The notes under the pieces are model-generated. The model saw only the letters and a program-made list of their open reading frames with translations. It was not told the DNA's origin and made no database searches. The translations under genes and the position numbers were made by a program. A stretch of 64,000 nucleotides of DNA from Persicaria tinctoria (Eukaryota; Streptophyta; Magnoliopsida; Caryophyllales; Polygonaceae), in the NCBI GenBank assembly GCA_037127255.1, contig JBANSL010000017.1, positions 69,378,857 to 69,442,856 of the forward strand, written 5' to 3'. Below, in pieces: positions 24,379 through 35,102 of the stretch (position 1 is the first letter of the stretch; the number at the start of each line of letters is the position of its first letter).

Positions 24379-25023
24379 AAAATTGGGTGACAATTGATTT
24401 TCTTCCAGTGACATTTGCCAGTAACACTTTTCATCGGTGATAAATGAGGTTTTTCTGCTAATAGATTATTTTCCTGATGACAATTGTTGGTGACAACTAT
24501 TAATAACGAGGTTGATGACAATATATTGTCACCATGATATTGTAACCTTAAAAAAATTGTCACCATAACATTATACATCACCAAGACATTGTCACCAACT
24601 ACATAACATTGTTTTCATATTGTTTAATCAACCGTATTGTCACCAACTTATAATTAAAAACATTGTCACCAACCTCTTTTCAGTAATCTATTGACACCAA
24701 CAATAAAACAGTGTAACCAACCTATTTTCATCAAGCTTTGGTCATTAATTTACTGTCACCAATTACAAAACTTTGTCACCAATCTAGTGTCAACCACCTA
24801 TTTTTAGAAATTAATTGTCACCAACGACAAAACAGTGTCACCAACCAATTGTCACCAACTATAAAGCACTTTAATCAAATTAAAATGTTTACAATGCTAA
24901 TGTTATCAGATTTGTCATCTAATATTAACACATTTTTGTTACAAAACTGAAACCCTAGAACAAGGGGATCATAGACCCAAGAGGGGCTAAACCTACGCAG
25001 ACGAAAATTCGATGTAAAGTATA

Positions 25024-25046
25024 GTTTAGGGTTTAGGGTTTAGTCT
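25024..25046. repeat. Short telomere-like motif
   Basis: About three tandem TTTAGGG units, with a degenerate neighbour near 25052. Too short to mark a true interstitial telomere block. Confidence 0.5.
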
Positions 25047-25560
25047 TTAAGGTTTAGGGCCTACAGTACCAATGTTATCAGATTTGTCATCTAATATTAA
25101 CGCATTTTTGTTACGAAATTGAAACTCTAGAACTAGGGTAGCATAGACCCTATAGGGGCTAAACTTGAGCAAACGAATAATTCGATGTACAATACTATAA
25201 TGGCATCACATTTGTGATCTAATTAATATTAACGCATTTTTGTTACAATAATAACCCTAAGTAGATGAAATTTGATGTAAAATTTAACTTTGTAATACTT
25301 AATTGTCAGACTACATCAACTTGCAAAAATATCAAAACAAAGGGGAACAGTTGAGACATCCATACTTAACATTCAAAATAGCAAGACCCTCTATAGACAT
25401 CCTCTCTCTCTATACGCATCCCTATACTTGTCTTAAATAGCTTCAATACCACCATGAAATGCAAGACCCTCGATATATTTGATGGTATACATACCACAAC
25501 TTCCACTACAATTGAACGGAAGGATAATGCAAATTACATTATAGCTAAATGAGATATAAA

Positions 25561-25790
25561 TTCCATTTGTCACCAAAACAGAATATATAACTCTACCAAT
25601 TGTCACCAATCTAAAAATAACAACATAAATTCCATTTGTCACCAAAACAGAATATATAACTCTACCAATTGTCACCAATCTAAAGATAACAACATAAATT
25701 CCATTTGTCACCAAAACAGAATATATAACTCTATCAAGTGTCACCAATCTAAAAATAACAACATAAATTCCATTTGTCACCAAACAATGA
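25561..25790. repeat. 69-bp tandem repeat (three full copies and a partial)
   Basis: Units start at 25561, 25630, 25699 and 25768, each beginning TTCCATTTGTCACCAAA and nearly identical. The period is a multiple of three, so a minus-strand frame (25433-25795) stays open as a repeated peptide. I consider this an artefact rather than a gene. Confidence 0.9.
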
Positions 25791-26572
25791 AGCAAACCCC
25801 TGATAGTCTCATTTAAATTGATGATATAGAATCAAGCTAAATACTAATTGTCACCAAACAAGCAATTTTCACCAAAACAAACAAGCAATGATAAACACTT
25901 GAAATAGAACAACATATAAAGTAAGAACGAATTAGATTCATCAATAAGAACACTAACCTGGATTATCCATTTGAATTAGATAGAAACACACAAACCCTAA
26001 AAAAACATAAACAAATTGTCTTCAGAGCAATGTATTCACAAAAAAAATCCGCACATGTTGTCCCAAATCATAAAATTAACATCTCGAAATGATCAGATTT
26101 AACAAGTTGTCACAAATACTAAACAAATTGACATATTTTGCAAGTTTAACAAATTGTCACCAAACATGTTAGGGTTTGTTTTCCCAAATTCGAATCCAAC
26201 AGAGTAGGTGAAGTTTATTAAATCGATTTGCTTTTCTTCTGTCAACAAATTGTGTAGGTTTAAGGGAAACACACTAAAAACTCACAGCTAGAGCATAAGC
26301 AAGTGCAATCGAATTAGGGCTAAACAACAAAATTGCTCAAATCGAAAGGGGAAGTTTGTGATGAATTAAAATTGGAGTGGATTTGAAAAGATAATGTGGA
26401 AGAGAAAGGAGTAACGCAGAGATTGGTAATGGCGTTGGAAATAGCTAGAGCAGAGCAAACCTCCTTCCCACCACCTTACATATCCTCACCTAGGAGAAGC
26501 TTCACGACCCTTTCCTTAATCATCTCCATCCCTACGAACCACAACAACGAAACATAAATCTCATAAAAAATT

Positions 26573-26788
26573 TCACAGTTTCCTAGTTTTCAAGACATCG
26601 AAAATCGAGATACGAACCAGAAGAGCCAGAGAAGGGGAATCCATATGCGCCTTGGAATCCGAACTCAAATTAACCGGTTTAGGGTCCTTGATTGACCAAT
26701 TCTGAGCAACTTCTCCGTCCGTGGAAACGGAATTCGTCGTAGTCGTCGACAATTCGGACCTATGAAGCTTCGCATTCGCTTCCGCCAT
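26573..26788 (-). CDS. Possible captured first exon within the MULE
   Basis: A minus-strand frame beginning MAEANAKLHRSELSTTTT has higher GC and more ordinary codon use than the surrounding AT-rich element. It lies close to the right inverted repeat, where Pack-MULEs often carry captured exons. A GTTCGT after LLALL-type codons could be a splice donor. The protein family is not recognised. It could equally be the element's own leader. Confidence 0.3.
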   Translation of the reverse strand: MAEANAKLHRSELSTTTTNSVSTDGEVAQNWSIKDPKPVNLSSDSKAHMDSPSLALLVRISIFDVLKTRKL

Positions 26789-27005
26789 TGACCACCAACG
26801 GGAGAGAGATGCGAAGGAGCGAAGAGGAGAGATTGAACGAAGGTTGAGAAATAAAAGGATTAATTTTTTGACCAAGCTAGGGTAGAGTTGGTATTAGTGT
26901 ATTACATAAAATTTATGGACATTTACTTAATATCCGTTTAAACATGGACATTTACCTAATTAGCTTTTCTAAATGGATATTTGAGCAAAATTTTCCTATA
27001 AATTA

Positions 27006-27199
27006 TATAAATTAATTATATTAAATTTATAAGATAATTACAAACTTAACACAATAGTGTGTATCAACAAATACAAACATTAATTAATCACTACAGTGGT
27101 TTTTTTGGGTCCACTTCGACTATTACAACGAGAGGCGATGGAAATAAAATAATGCCCAAGATTCGGAAAGCCGAGTACTTGGTTGCTCATGCTTCGATC
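27006..27199. other. 3' flank of the P450 gene
   Basis: AT-rich to 27110, then untranslated or intergenic sequence up to the stop codon. It lies between the MULE target duplication and the P450 stop, so the MULE landed within about 200 bp of the gene's 3' end. Confidence 0.5.
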
Positions 27200-28428
27200 T
27201 TACGCCCAACGCTTGGTAACTCTAGCCCGCAATCCGTACTTGGTTTGAAGCACAACCGAGTGGACAGGAACAACCTTTTGCTCGGGAACTACTTGGACAT
27301 CGAAGTTGTGCAAAATGGTGGCCGCGGCGGCCTTTATTTGGGTGAAAGCCACCTCTCTCCCGAGGCAAATGCGAGGGCCGCTATTGAAGGAGAAGAACTT
27401 GTGAGATGGTTCGTGTTTCAATCCTCCATCGCCGGAAATCCACCTCTCAGGCTTAAACTCGGCGCAATCTGTTCCCCAGATCTTCACCGTCCTAGCCATG
27501 ACATAGAGCGGAATGAGGATCATGGTTGAGTTAGGGTGCACTTCATATCCACTTGGAAGCATGTTAGGCTCACGTGGGGCCCGAGTCTGGAATGGGACCG
27601 GAGGATACAACCGTAGGGTTTCGCATACAGAAGCGTGCAGGTAGACGAGCTTGGATATCTCCTCTGGGGTGAACACATGTGGCTTCACCCTCTCGTCTTG
27701 GGGGACAACACTCGCAATCTCATCTCTTATCTTGGCTTGAGTGGATGGGTGTTGAGATAGGAGCCAAAAGAACCAAGTCATGGCTGCCGAAGTGGTGTCT
27801 TTCCCGGCAAGCATGAGGCTGAGGATGCTACCCTTGAGGACTTCGTCGCCCTCCCCTAAGCGGTAGTGTTCATCCTCTACCAAGTATGTCGTTAGCATGT
27901 CGTTGAACTTGTCGTCTCCTCGGATTTTAGATCCTAGCTTATTGAATTCATCGTGCTTGGTCGATACAGCCTTGTCCGAGAACTTGTTTAGGAAGTCTTT
28001 AGCTATTGTAAGGGCCTTCTCTTTTCCGATTCCTAGTCGTCTTTGAAGTTTCCAAAGTGGCTGTGGGAGGAGGTGACGCATCCATATGCTTTCCATTGCA
28101 CTACCCATGGCCTATCACATTGAAATACCATGTAAGGACTTGTAGGTAATTCGATGAAGGGTAATTAGAGATATGTTTACAGTTAACAGTACCAAACGTA
28201 AGAGGCACTCACACAGGATCCATCCCCTCTCTATATATAGGGGTTGATTCCGGTGCAAACAACTCTTGCAGTGTGAACTGAGAAGATATTGATTACTAAT
28301 TCGTATATAACAACATAATTATTTGTTCGTATGTTTTATATAAAAAAAATTCCGTCTGTTACGACATGATTATTCATATGACTTTTGTACGAATAATCAT
28401 GTTATTTCAAACGAATAATTTTGCTCTT

Positions 28429-28467
<39 letters not shown>

Positions 28468-28892
28468 GTTAGTCCCGGTGTACACATCCCTTATCGTTTT
28501 TCATGTACTCAGAAATTATTCGTCTATTTGTTTATGATTATTCGACTGTTTTCACACAATTATTCATCTGTAAAAAGAGTGTAAAAAATGTAAATTTTAT
28601 TCTAACAAATAATCGCCCAATACCACCGAATAATTTCATTACACTGAATAATCTTCCAACACCATCGAATAATCAGAAGTTACTTTTAATCTCATCCGTT
28701 GATCTTCTTAATTCAATGGCCCAGATTTGTTCACATGATACACATTATAGGCTGAGTACATATGATCTATTGTCATATACATATAATGATTATTTCAAAA
28801 AAAAAAATTGTGATTAGTTCATACGACTACTATTAAGGAAAAGTCGTCATGTGTCTCAGCCGACTTCTCCTTTATTATTATTATTATTAATA

Positions 28893-28934
<42 letters not shown>

Positions 28935-29670
28935 TCCATCAAAGTATCAAACTATTAATTGAAATCATCAAAGATGAACAATCCAACAGTGATAAAATGA
29001 ACAAGTAAATCATAATCTTACATACCTTTGAGAAGTGCAGTTGAGACCACTCCAATGAAAGGCTTTTAGGATCATACCCAATAATATACCTGTGGGTCAA
29101 ATCATAGGTAAACCTTGTGAACAAATCCTGCAAGTCAACCACTCCGCCTTGACCGCCGCCTAGGCGTCCGCCGGCGGCAACATGGTCAAGAACCACTACA
29201 ATCCCCTTGTCCACCTTGTCGAACGCGAGCCCGGTTGAGCCCTCAACGAACTGCTTCTGACTAAAGAAAGACCTATGAATCTTCCTATGCGCCACCCACT
29301 CCTTGGCATCCAAGTTGAAGTAGCCATCCCCAAACACGTCGAAAATCAGCCTCGACTTCGCTCCCCTAGGGAAGTTCGAGAACCGTGAACTCGACGTGTA
29401 TTGCACGTCGGCTGGGTCCACCGTGATCAAGAGGTTCCAGTTCGAGAACCATGGACCCCTGACCCGGAAGGTGGTATGTCCCGTTTCGTTCACAATCACG
29501 GTCATCCAGTCCAAGATGTTTTGGAAGTTGACCATTATGGCCGGGAACGAGCCGAGTACCGGCCACATCCGGGGGATGCCATTCTTGTTGCTAAGGAGGA
29601 TGTAGGTGAGGATTAGAGCAAGGAGTGATGTTGTTGTAAGGTACCAAAATGATAGAAATAGGGTTTCCAT
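27200..29670 (-). CDS. CYP96-like cytochrome P450, two exons, apparently intact
   Basis: Exon 1 runs 29670-29026 (215 codons) and ends AAAG|GTATGTAAG. Exon 2 runs 28111-27200 after GATAG, in phase 0, giving 518 aa, the usual length. Residues 6-26 form a membrane anchor, followed by a proline-rich hinge with WPVLG. Signatures: oxygen-binding helix AGKDTT (317-322), ETLR (379-382), FKPERW (434-439), and heme loop FNSGPRICLG with the cysteine at 464. The FSNFPRG and FDVFGDGYFN words and overall layout match CYP96 proteins of the CYP86 clan. Known members are ER-bound fatty-acid or alkane hydroxylases; MAH1 of Arabidopsis makes secondary alcohols and ketones for cuticular wax. The substrate here is unknown. 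The 914-bp intron is full of repeats. I see no frameshift or missing key residue. Confidence 0.93.
28112..29025 (-). other. Intron of the P450 gene, repeat-rich
   Basis: GT (29025) to AG (28112). It contains a (TA)n tract (28431-28464), a (TAGA)n tract (28894-28933), and two stretches with GAATAATCAT words next to TCCGGTGCAAAC / CCCGGTGTACAC. These look like pieces of a dispersed MITE or Helitron family also present near 12930 and 31330. They add more than half of the intron length. Confidence 0.8.
28894..28933. repeat. (TAGA)n microsatellite
   Basis: About ten tetranucleotide units within the P450 intron. Confidence 0.95.
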
Positions 29671-29714
29671 GGTATTTGCTTTATATGTTTGTGAGTTCTA
29701 TTGCTGTATGTTGT

Positions 29715-29735
29715 GGCATGTATATATATACACAA
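29715..29735 (-). promoter_or_regulatory. Possible TATA box of the P450 gene
   Basis: On the minus strand GTGTATATATATACATGCC lies about 50-60 bases upstream of the start codon. It is the only TATA-like run close to the gene. The distance would leave a very short leader. Confidence 0.35.
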
Positions 29736-29829
29736 AGAGCTAGTATACTAATTAATTATTTAATTGTATAGATGGGATGGGCTAGGTCTTTGGGATAAGT
29801 CTTAAAAAAATATTATATTTATTTATAGT

Positions 29830-31510
29830 TTTAATTATAAGATTTATTACTTTAGAAAATAATATTTCTACTTTTCTAAAACATAGCTTTTTATAATATA
29901 AGTTTATAAATATGTATGTCTATACAAGTGTAGATAGTATAAATATAATTTATATAATTTTTTATAATATATAGTTAAATCTAGAAAAATTAAATATATA
30001 TATCCCATTTATCTTTCATAATAAATTTTCCATTCTTTTTTTTTAGAACCAAACAGACATTTGTTCAGGCCATGATCATACGTACATAAACACAAAAAGT
30101 TAAAAAAAACTTGAATATGATAAATCTAGTCACAGGCATATCCCCACTAGGAAATTCCACTTGAGATCCCGTAGATCAAATTGTTAAAATAACTCTATCA
30201 GCTATGTAAAATTAGTTAAATTTTAATTACTCAATTCTAAGCCTAGTATCCATCGTTTACGGCTAGGACTATAAATAGATGGTTTAGATTTAAATTAATT
30301 TAATAATTTTTTAATTTATTTTTTAGGGTCGATAAATTTATATAAAGAAATCCTTTAAAATTCACGCAATTCAACGTTCAAAATTCAAATCCATCTTTTG
30401 TAGTAATGAATTAATTAAGGAAATGTGGTCACTCTGGCCTTCCGGAAAATGGTATCAATATTTAATTGAGATCTTAATATATTGATTAATTCACAACTTC
30501 ATTGGAGTAATAGTTGGTTTAGATCGAAGCAAAGTTCTATTTCATATATAAGTTCTACAGAACTCAAAATTCGAATTTGTAACTTCTATATACTATCTTA
30601 AATTAGAAGGTTTTTACTTATGTACTTGTCTTCTCTCTCTCTATATATATATATTTATTTATTTATTTTAGCTATTTCAATCAATAACAATTCCCTCTCT
30701 CCGGCCTCATAGCTTCATTTCTAAAACACATTTTAGCTATTTCAACCAATATTACATTTAAATCTTTATAATAATTGATAAGATTTGTTAATATAATTAA
30801 TTATTTGTAATTTTTCATTGCTTTTTTTGTTAATCTTATAATACATATTTTAATTTTATTTTTATCATTGCAAACGCGTCATGGTACATGGATTATTCTA
30901 GTTTTATTAAAGAGTTTTAAATAGAACAATTTTCAGAACAAAAAAAAAAGAAAATTTTCTTCATGTTTTGTTTTTGGTAATTTTTACTAATTTTAGAGAT
31001 AAAGAAGTTAAAAAAAAATAAAGTATCACAAAATAAGGATATATATTATCTTAAAGCCATGAGTGCAAATCCCATTAATTAACATCACGCGCGTTTTCTT
31101 TAATTTTTGTTTATGTTTGTTTTCTTCTACTGTTTTCTATCCAAAAAAAAAGCTTTCTTCTACTACAAATGCGTTATTATAAATATCACATTTTATTTTT
31201 CTAACACATGTAAAAAAAAAACTATTTTTCATCCATCTATGGAAAAAAAAAAAAATTAACCCCTTAATTTTTTTTTGGATCTGTCACTTAATGAGAGTCA
31301 TTATACAACATACGGTACTATAGCATCATGATTTTTCATACATAGCTTCTGTTGCAACATATGAATAATTACATACATGAATATGAATAATCATGTTTTA
31401 CATACGAATAATTTTCTCACTCACATGTTCACAATTTAAGAGCTATTCACACAGGATACCCTATATCACTATATGTAAATAATAATCAATTGTGAACACC
31501 TCTTATGATT
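29830..31510. repeat. P450-upstream region, duplicated elsewhere in the window
   Basis: Aligns with 11480-13000 in blocks separated by small indels and microsatellites. It covers the upstream region of the CYP96-like gene. Otherwise it is AT-rich and noncoding, with a CT tract near 30631 and further GAATAATCAT repeats near 31340-31420. Confidence 0.75.
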
Positions 31511-31518
31511 TAATCAGT

Positions 31519-32030
31519 GACGGTCGCATGACTCCCCAAAAGGTGGGGCGAAACTAAATTTAACTAAAAATGTGTTTCTAAAACCAAATTTAACTAAAAG
31601 TGACACGCTTTTCTTTAAAACCGTTCTCGTTTATTTTTTTTAAATATTTAACCTGGTTTACGAGAAAGCGTGCTTAAAAAAATTAAAATGAACACGTTTT
31701 AATTTGCAAAGTGTGTTCCTAAAACCAAATTTAATTAAAAGCAACACGCTTTTCTTTAAAACCGTTCTCGTTTATTTTTTTTCAAAAAATATTTAACCCG
31801 GTTTACAAGAAAAGCACGCTTAAAAAAAATAAAATGAACACGGTTTAATTTGCAAAGTGTGTTCCCAAAACCAAATTTAACTAAAAGCAACACGCTTTTC
31901 TTAAAACTGTTCTTGTTTGTTATTTAAAAAATATTTAACCCGGTTTAAGATAAAAATGTGCTTAAAAAAATTAAAAATTAAAAAATTAAAAAAATAAAAT
32001 GAACATGGTTTAATTAGTTTTTCCCTTTTT
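31519..32030. mobile_element. hAT-like end with three tandem hairpin repeats
   Basis: CAGTGACGGTCGCATGAC followed by AAGGTGGGGCGAAAC resembles the CAGTGGCGG...GGTGGGGCGAA end at 35103. Three repeats begin at 31572, 31713 and 31859. Each holds CACGCTTTTCTTTAAAACCG and, about 55 bases on, its near-complement (GGTTTACGAGAAAGCGTGC), forming a long stem. The opposite end is not visible. Confidence 0.6.
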
Positions 32031-32039
32031 GTTTGGGTA

Positions 32040-32330
32040 TAGTATGTAAGGATTTAATATTTAATTGAATATTGTTAAAAATGGGAATGGGCAAGTTTGA
32101 TAATTAATTAGGGAGGTTGGAAATAATTAAATATTTTGGTTGGGGTCCTTTTCCAAGTTTAGAATTAAAGATTTTCATAGATGAATGTACGTACGTAGAG
32201 TCATAAGCATTGTCCTCCACAACATAAATTGTATTCTCCTCAAGGACCACAACCCAATCCAAATGGATATCCCCCCCCAAAAACAGTAAGTGCCATGGAT
32301 TGAGGGGACGAGTGCATTCAAGTTTGTCCG
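32040..32330. repeat. Second copy of the dispersed P450-flank block
   Basis: Matches 13100-13365 and 36345-36565 (for example CCTCCA...ACATAAATTGTATTCTCC and CAATCCAAATGGA). The preceding GTATGTAAGGATTTAATATT at 32043 recurs at 35025. Confidence 0.75.
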
Positions 32331-32447
32331 CCTTTCTAAAAAAAAAGGAAGAAGAGTGATTAATTTGTGTGTCACTTTTTATTATTATCAAAGTCCAACT
32401 CGAAGTGATGATTGGGGTTGTATACACGGGCGCATATGTGCTACCAG

Positions 32448-32671
32448 TGGCGGCAGCAGAACTCATAGAAATGTGGAGCAAAACTTCTAGTGTGTATTGA
32501 TATATTGACCTTAAACAAAGTCTTTTACCTAAGCTACGACTTTCATCTTAACAGTGGATTATGGAAAAGTGGATTTACATTTACTTAGTTGCTATGGTAG
32601 TGGTTTCTCGTCATTCATTGAAAATTCAGGCCTTTTCCACATCTAAGATTGTAAACTTATCAAAATTCAAT
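32448..32671. mobile_element. hAT-like terminus fragment
   Basis: CAGTGGCGGCAGCAGAACTC and ATGTGGAGCAAAACTTC repeat the terminal pattern of the 35103 element with changes. No matching opposite end was found; the following LINE insertion or decay may have removed it. Confidence 0.4.
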
Positions 32672-34990
32672 CATTTTTTTTACAGTGGGAAAAAATTAGG
32701 CAGATCTTACCTAGGTAAGATACCACCATGATCATCCAAAAGGATGATGTTACATAGATCTCTATAGGTAGGGAGGTTCGAGATAGTACAAATATTCCTA
32801 GAATTAGCTATATAATCAGCGGCATTGTTTCCTTGTAGCAGTGCCTGAATTCAATTATGTCAAAGCTAGAGCTAAGTCTCCTGATTAGTTCCACTTCTCT
32901 TAGAATTTCCCATCTTACATACTTGCTATCATTGATCGCCTTGGTAACCTCCAAGCAGTCTCCTTCCATTATGACTCTTCTTAAACCTTTAGTTATCGCT
33001 AAGTTTACACCTGCACATAAAGTAGCTGCTTCTGTTTGGATAGCGGAAGTTGCATTCATGTCAGATTGAAAGATATCAATCACAGGACTATTATGGTCCC
33101 TAATAATCCCCCCCCCCCCACCTGGAAAATGCCAGTGGGTTTAAAAAAACCATCTAAGTACGTTTATTTTGCAAATAGTCCTAGATGGTCTGGTCCATTT
33201 AGTATTATTCCTTCTTTTGTTATTTTAAGGTGAGGTTTCCTTGTTTGATTTGATGGCACCATGACAATCCCGGAGATCCATTACTACTCTTATAGCCATT
33301 TGTTGAGGTGTGTCTGGTGTTTTTTGCCTGAAAATCATTTCATTCGTAGACTCCCGTACTTTTTGCCATATAAAACAAAGTTCTTCTATCATCTTTTTAT
33401 CCATATTCAATGTTATAGTACTATCTATATCGGTACAATGGTTGGGTATAAGTGTTGTGGTTTTACATAGTCCTTGTTCGTAAGTCGCAATGGTGGCCCT
33501 AGTAAATGGTCAAAGGACAAAGAGGTGGTTGATGTCTTCATTAGTGTGGTTACAGAAGCAGCAGTGAGAGGGAACGCTGTTTATATACCTGTTTGGTCTA
33601 TCTTTTGTAGCCAGACCATTAGTAGTTATTTTCCAGAGGAGGTTTTTTATTCTTGGGGGGAGATTTAGCTTCCAAACCCATTTATAATCATCAGTAGAGG
33701 TGGTGTTGTTGTTGTTGTTGTTGTTGATTATGTGTCTAGCCGATCTAGTAGTAAATTGACCATCCGGGTTAAATTTCCAAATTAATTTATTAGGAGTGTC
33801 CCACTTAGGGATTTGAATTTTTATGATATGTTGAACAATGCTATATGGGAAGATCTGATTGAGGGGGGGGGGGGGGGGTATTCCATCCTTTGAATGCAGT
33901 GAATAGTTGATGTACTTTAAGCTCAGGGTCAAAGTGTTGTTGGTAGCTTGTGAGATTATGATTTGGTACCCAGGGGTCTTTCCAAACATTTATAGTATCT
34001 CCGTTTCCGATGATCCAAAATAACCCATGGATAAATCTTTCTTTTAACTGTAGAAGCTTGGCAAATTATTAGGATGTGTTCTGAGATGTCTTTTTCATTA
34101 GACTCTCTTGTTGTAGATATTTTTCTTTAATCAATTTAACCCAAATGTTGTTTGGCTCAGCATAAATTTCCAAAGGAGTTTCATTTGAAGGCTGATGTTC
34201 AATTGTTCATGTCCTCAGCAAGTTTCAGACCTAGACCTCCTTGTTCTTTAGGTTTGCAAATTTTTTCCCAACTAATTAAAGTGGTGTATCTTTCTGATTG
34301 CAATTTGTTCCAAAGGAAGTTTTTTTTTTATAATCTGGTCAATTTGGTTTAGAACACCTTTTGGTAAGAAAAAGTTTTGCATTAGATAGTTGGTTTTAGA
34401 ACTTAAGTTGGCTTGAATGAGAGTTGCTCATCCCGCTTGAGACATAGAGGAGGCCCTCCATTTAGATAACTGTTTTTTTCAAACTTTGGATGACATCATC
34501 GAAGACAACATTTTTAACTCTTCCCTTACTAATAGGATGGCAAGATATTTTTCGAGGGTTTTTGAGATCGGAATGTTCATATCACAAGCTAGAGAGTTGG
34601 CCAAGTTTTGGCTTATGTTTCCCGGTATTTGAAGGGAGCTCTTGTTATAGTTTATGGATAGTCCCGAGAGGTTTGAGAAGTTATTAAGAATATTTTTTTA
34701 TCGTGTGGAGACTCTTATGAGATGCTTTAGAAAAAATTATTGTGTCATCTGCAAAGGTGAGAAAATGAATGGGGGTACCATTTTTGGTTAGTTTAATCCC
34801 TATGAGTGCGTCATCATAGGCTGTTTCTTCCATTAGTTCTTGAGCTAAGTTTTCCATGACCAAGTTGAAAATGTAGGGGGCAAGTGGATCCCATTGTCTT
34901 ATCCCTCTCCCAGGTTTAAATTGCTTACCTGGCCTGTTGTTAACTAGAATGGAAAAGGTTGTCGTTGTGATGCAATTCATAACCTAGTTG
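32672..34990 (-). pseudogene. Decayed L1-type LINE
   Basis: Minus-strand frames in order, from the 5' side: a reverse transcriptase segment with PGRGIRQWDPLAPYIFN and FADDTIIF (34980-34684); a zf-RVT-like segment with WKLNLPPRIKNLLWK and a C-C-H cluster (33989-33510); a linker (33410-33225); and an RNase H segment with QTEAATLCAG and MEGDCLEV (33083-32808). They lie in different frames with stops between, so the element is dead. A T-run at 32674-32681 marks the poly(A) tail at the 3' end. The endonuclease is missing, so it is 5'-truncated. A poly-G run lies near 33870. Confidence 0.85.
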
Positions 34991-35024
34991 ATCCACTGAG
35001 GGGCAAAGCCAAATTTTTGTTTGA

Positions 35025-35102
35025 GTATGTAAGGATTTAATATTTAATTGAATCTTAAAAAAATGGGAATGGGACTTTATGTGTAGTTTGCATGGCGAGC
35101 AT
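35025..35102. repeat. Third copy of the dispersed block, left part
   Basis: GTATGTAAGGATTTAATATT to GTTTGCATGGCGAGCAT, matching 32043 and 13080. It breaks at 35102, where the hAT element begins, and the block resumes at about 36349. Confidence 0.7.

Larger units (their letters stand above)
23553..26996. mobile_element. Mutator-like element (MULE) with long inverted ends
   Basis: The left ~90 bp (GGTTAAATTTGATGAATATCC, with AAGTAAATGTCCA twice) is matched in reverse complement by the right ~100 bp (TGGACATTTAC twice, then GGATATTTGAGC). The flanks are TATAAATCA (23544-23552) and TATAAATTA (26997-27005), an 8-of-9 match of the size MULEs produce. No MURA transposase was found. The interior holds many GGTGACA words, a retroposon, a 69-bp tandem repeat and a possible captured exon. 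Confidence 0.82.

Noticed and set aside
25024..25060. Interstitial telomere block
   Set aside because: Only about three TTTAGGG units; too short and within a transposon.
25433..25795. 120-codon frame with a repeated peptide
   Set aside because: The 69-bp tandem repeat is a multiple of three, which keeps one frame open by chance; no start context or family.
27059..27529. 156-codon plus-strand frame
   Set aside because: Antisense to the conserved 3' half of P450 exon 2; a shadow.
29366..29616. Three frames opposite or shifted within P450 exon 1
   Set aside because: Shadows of the true coding frame.
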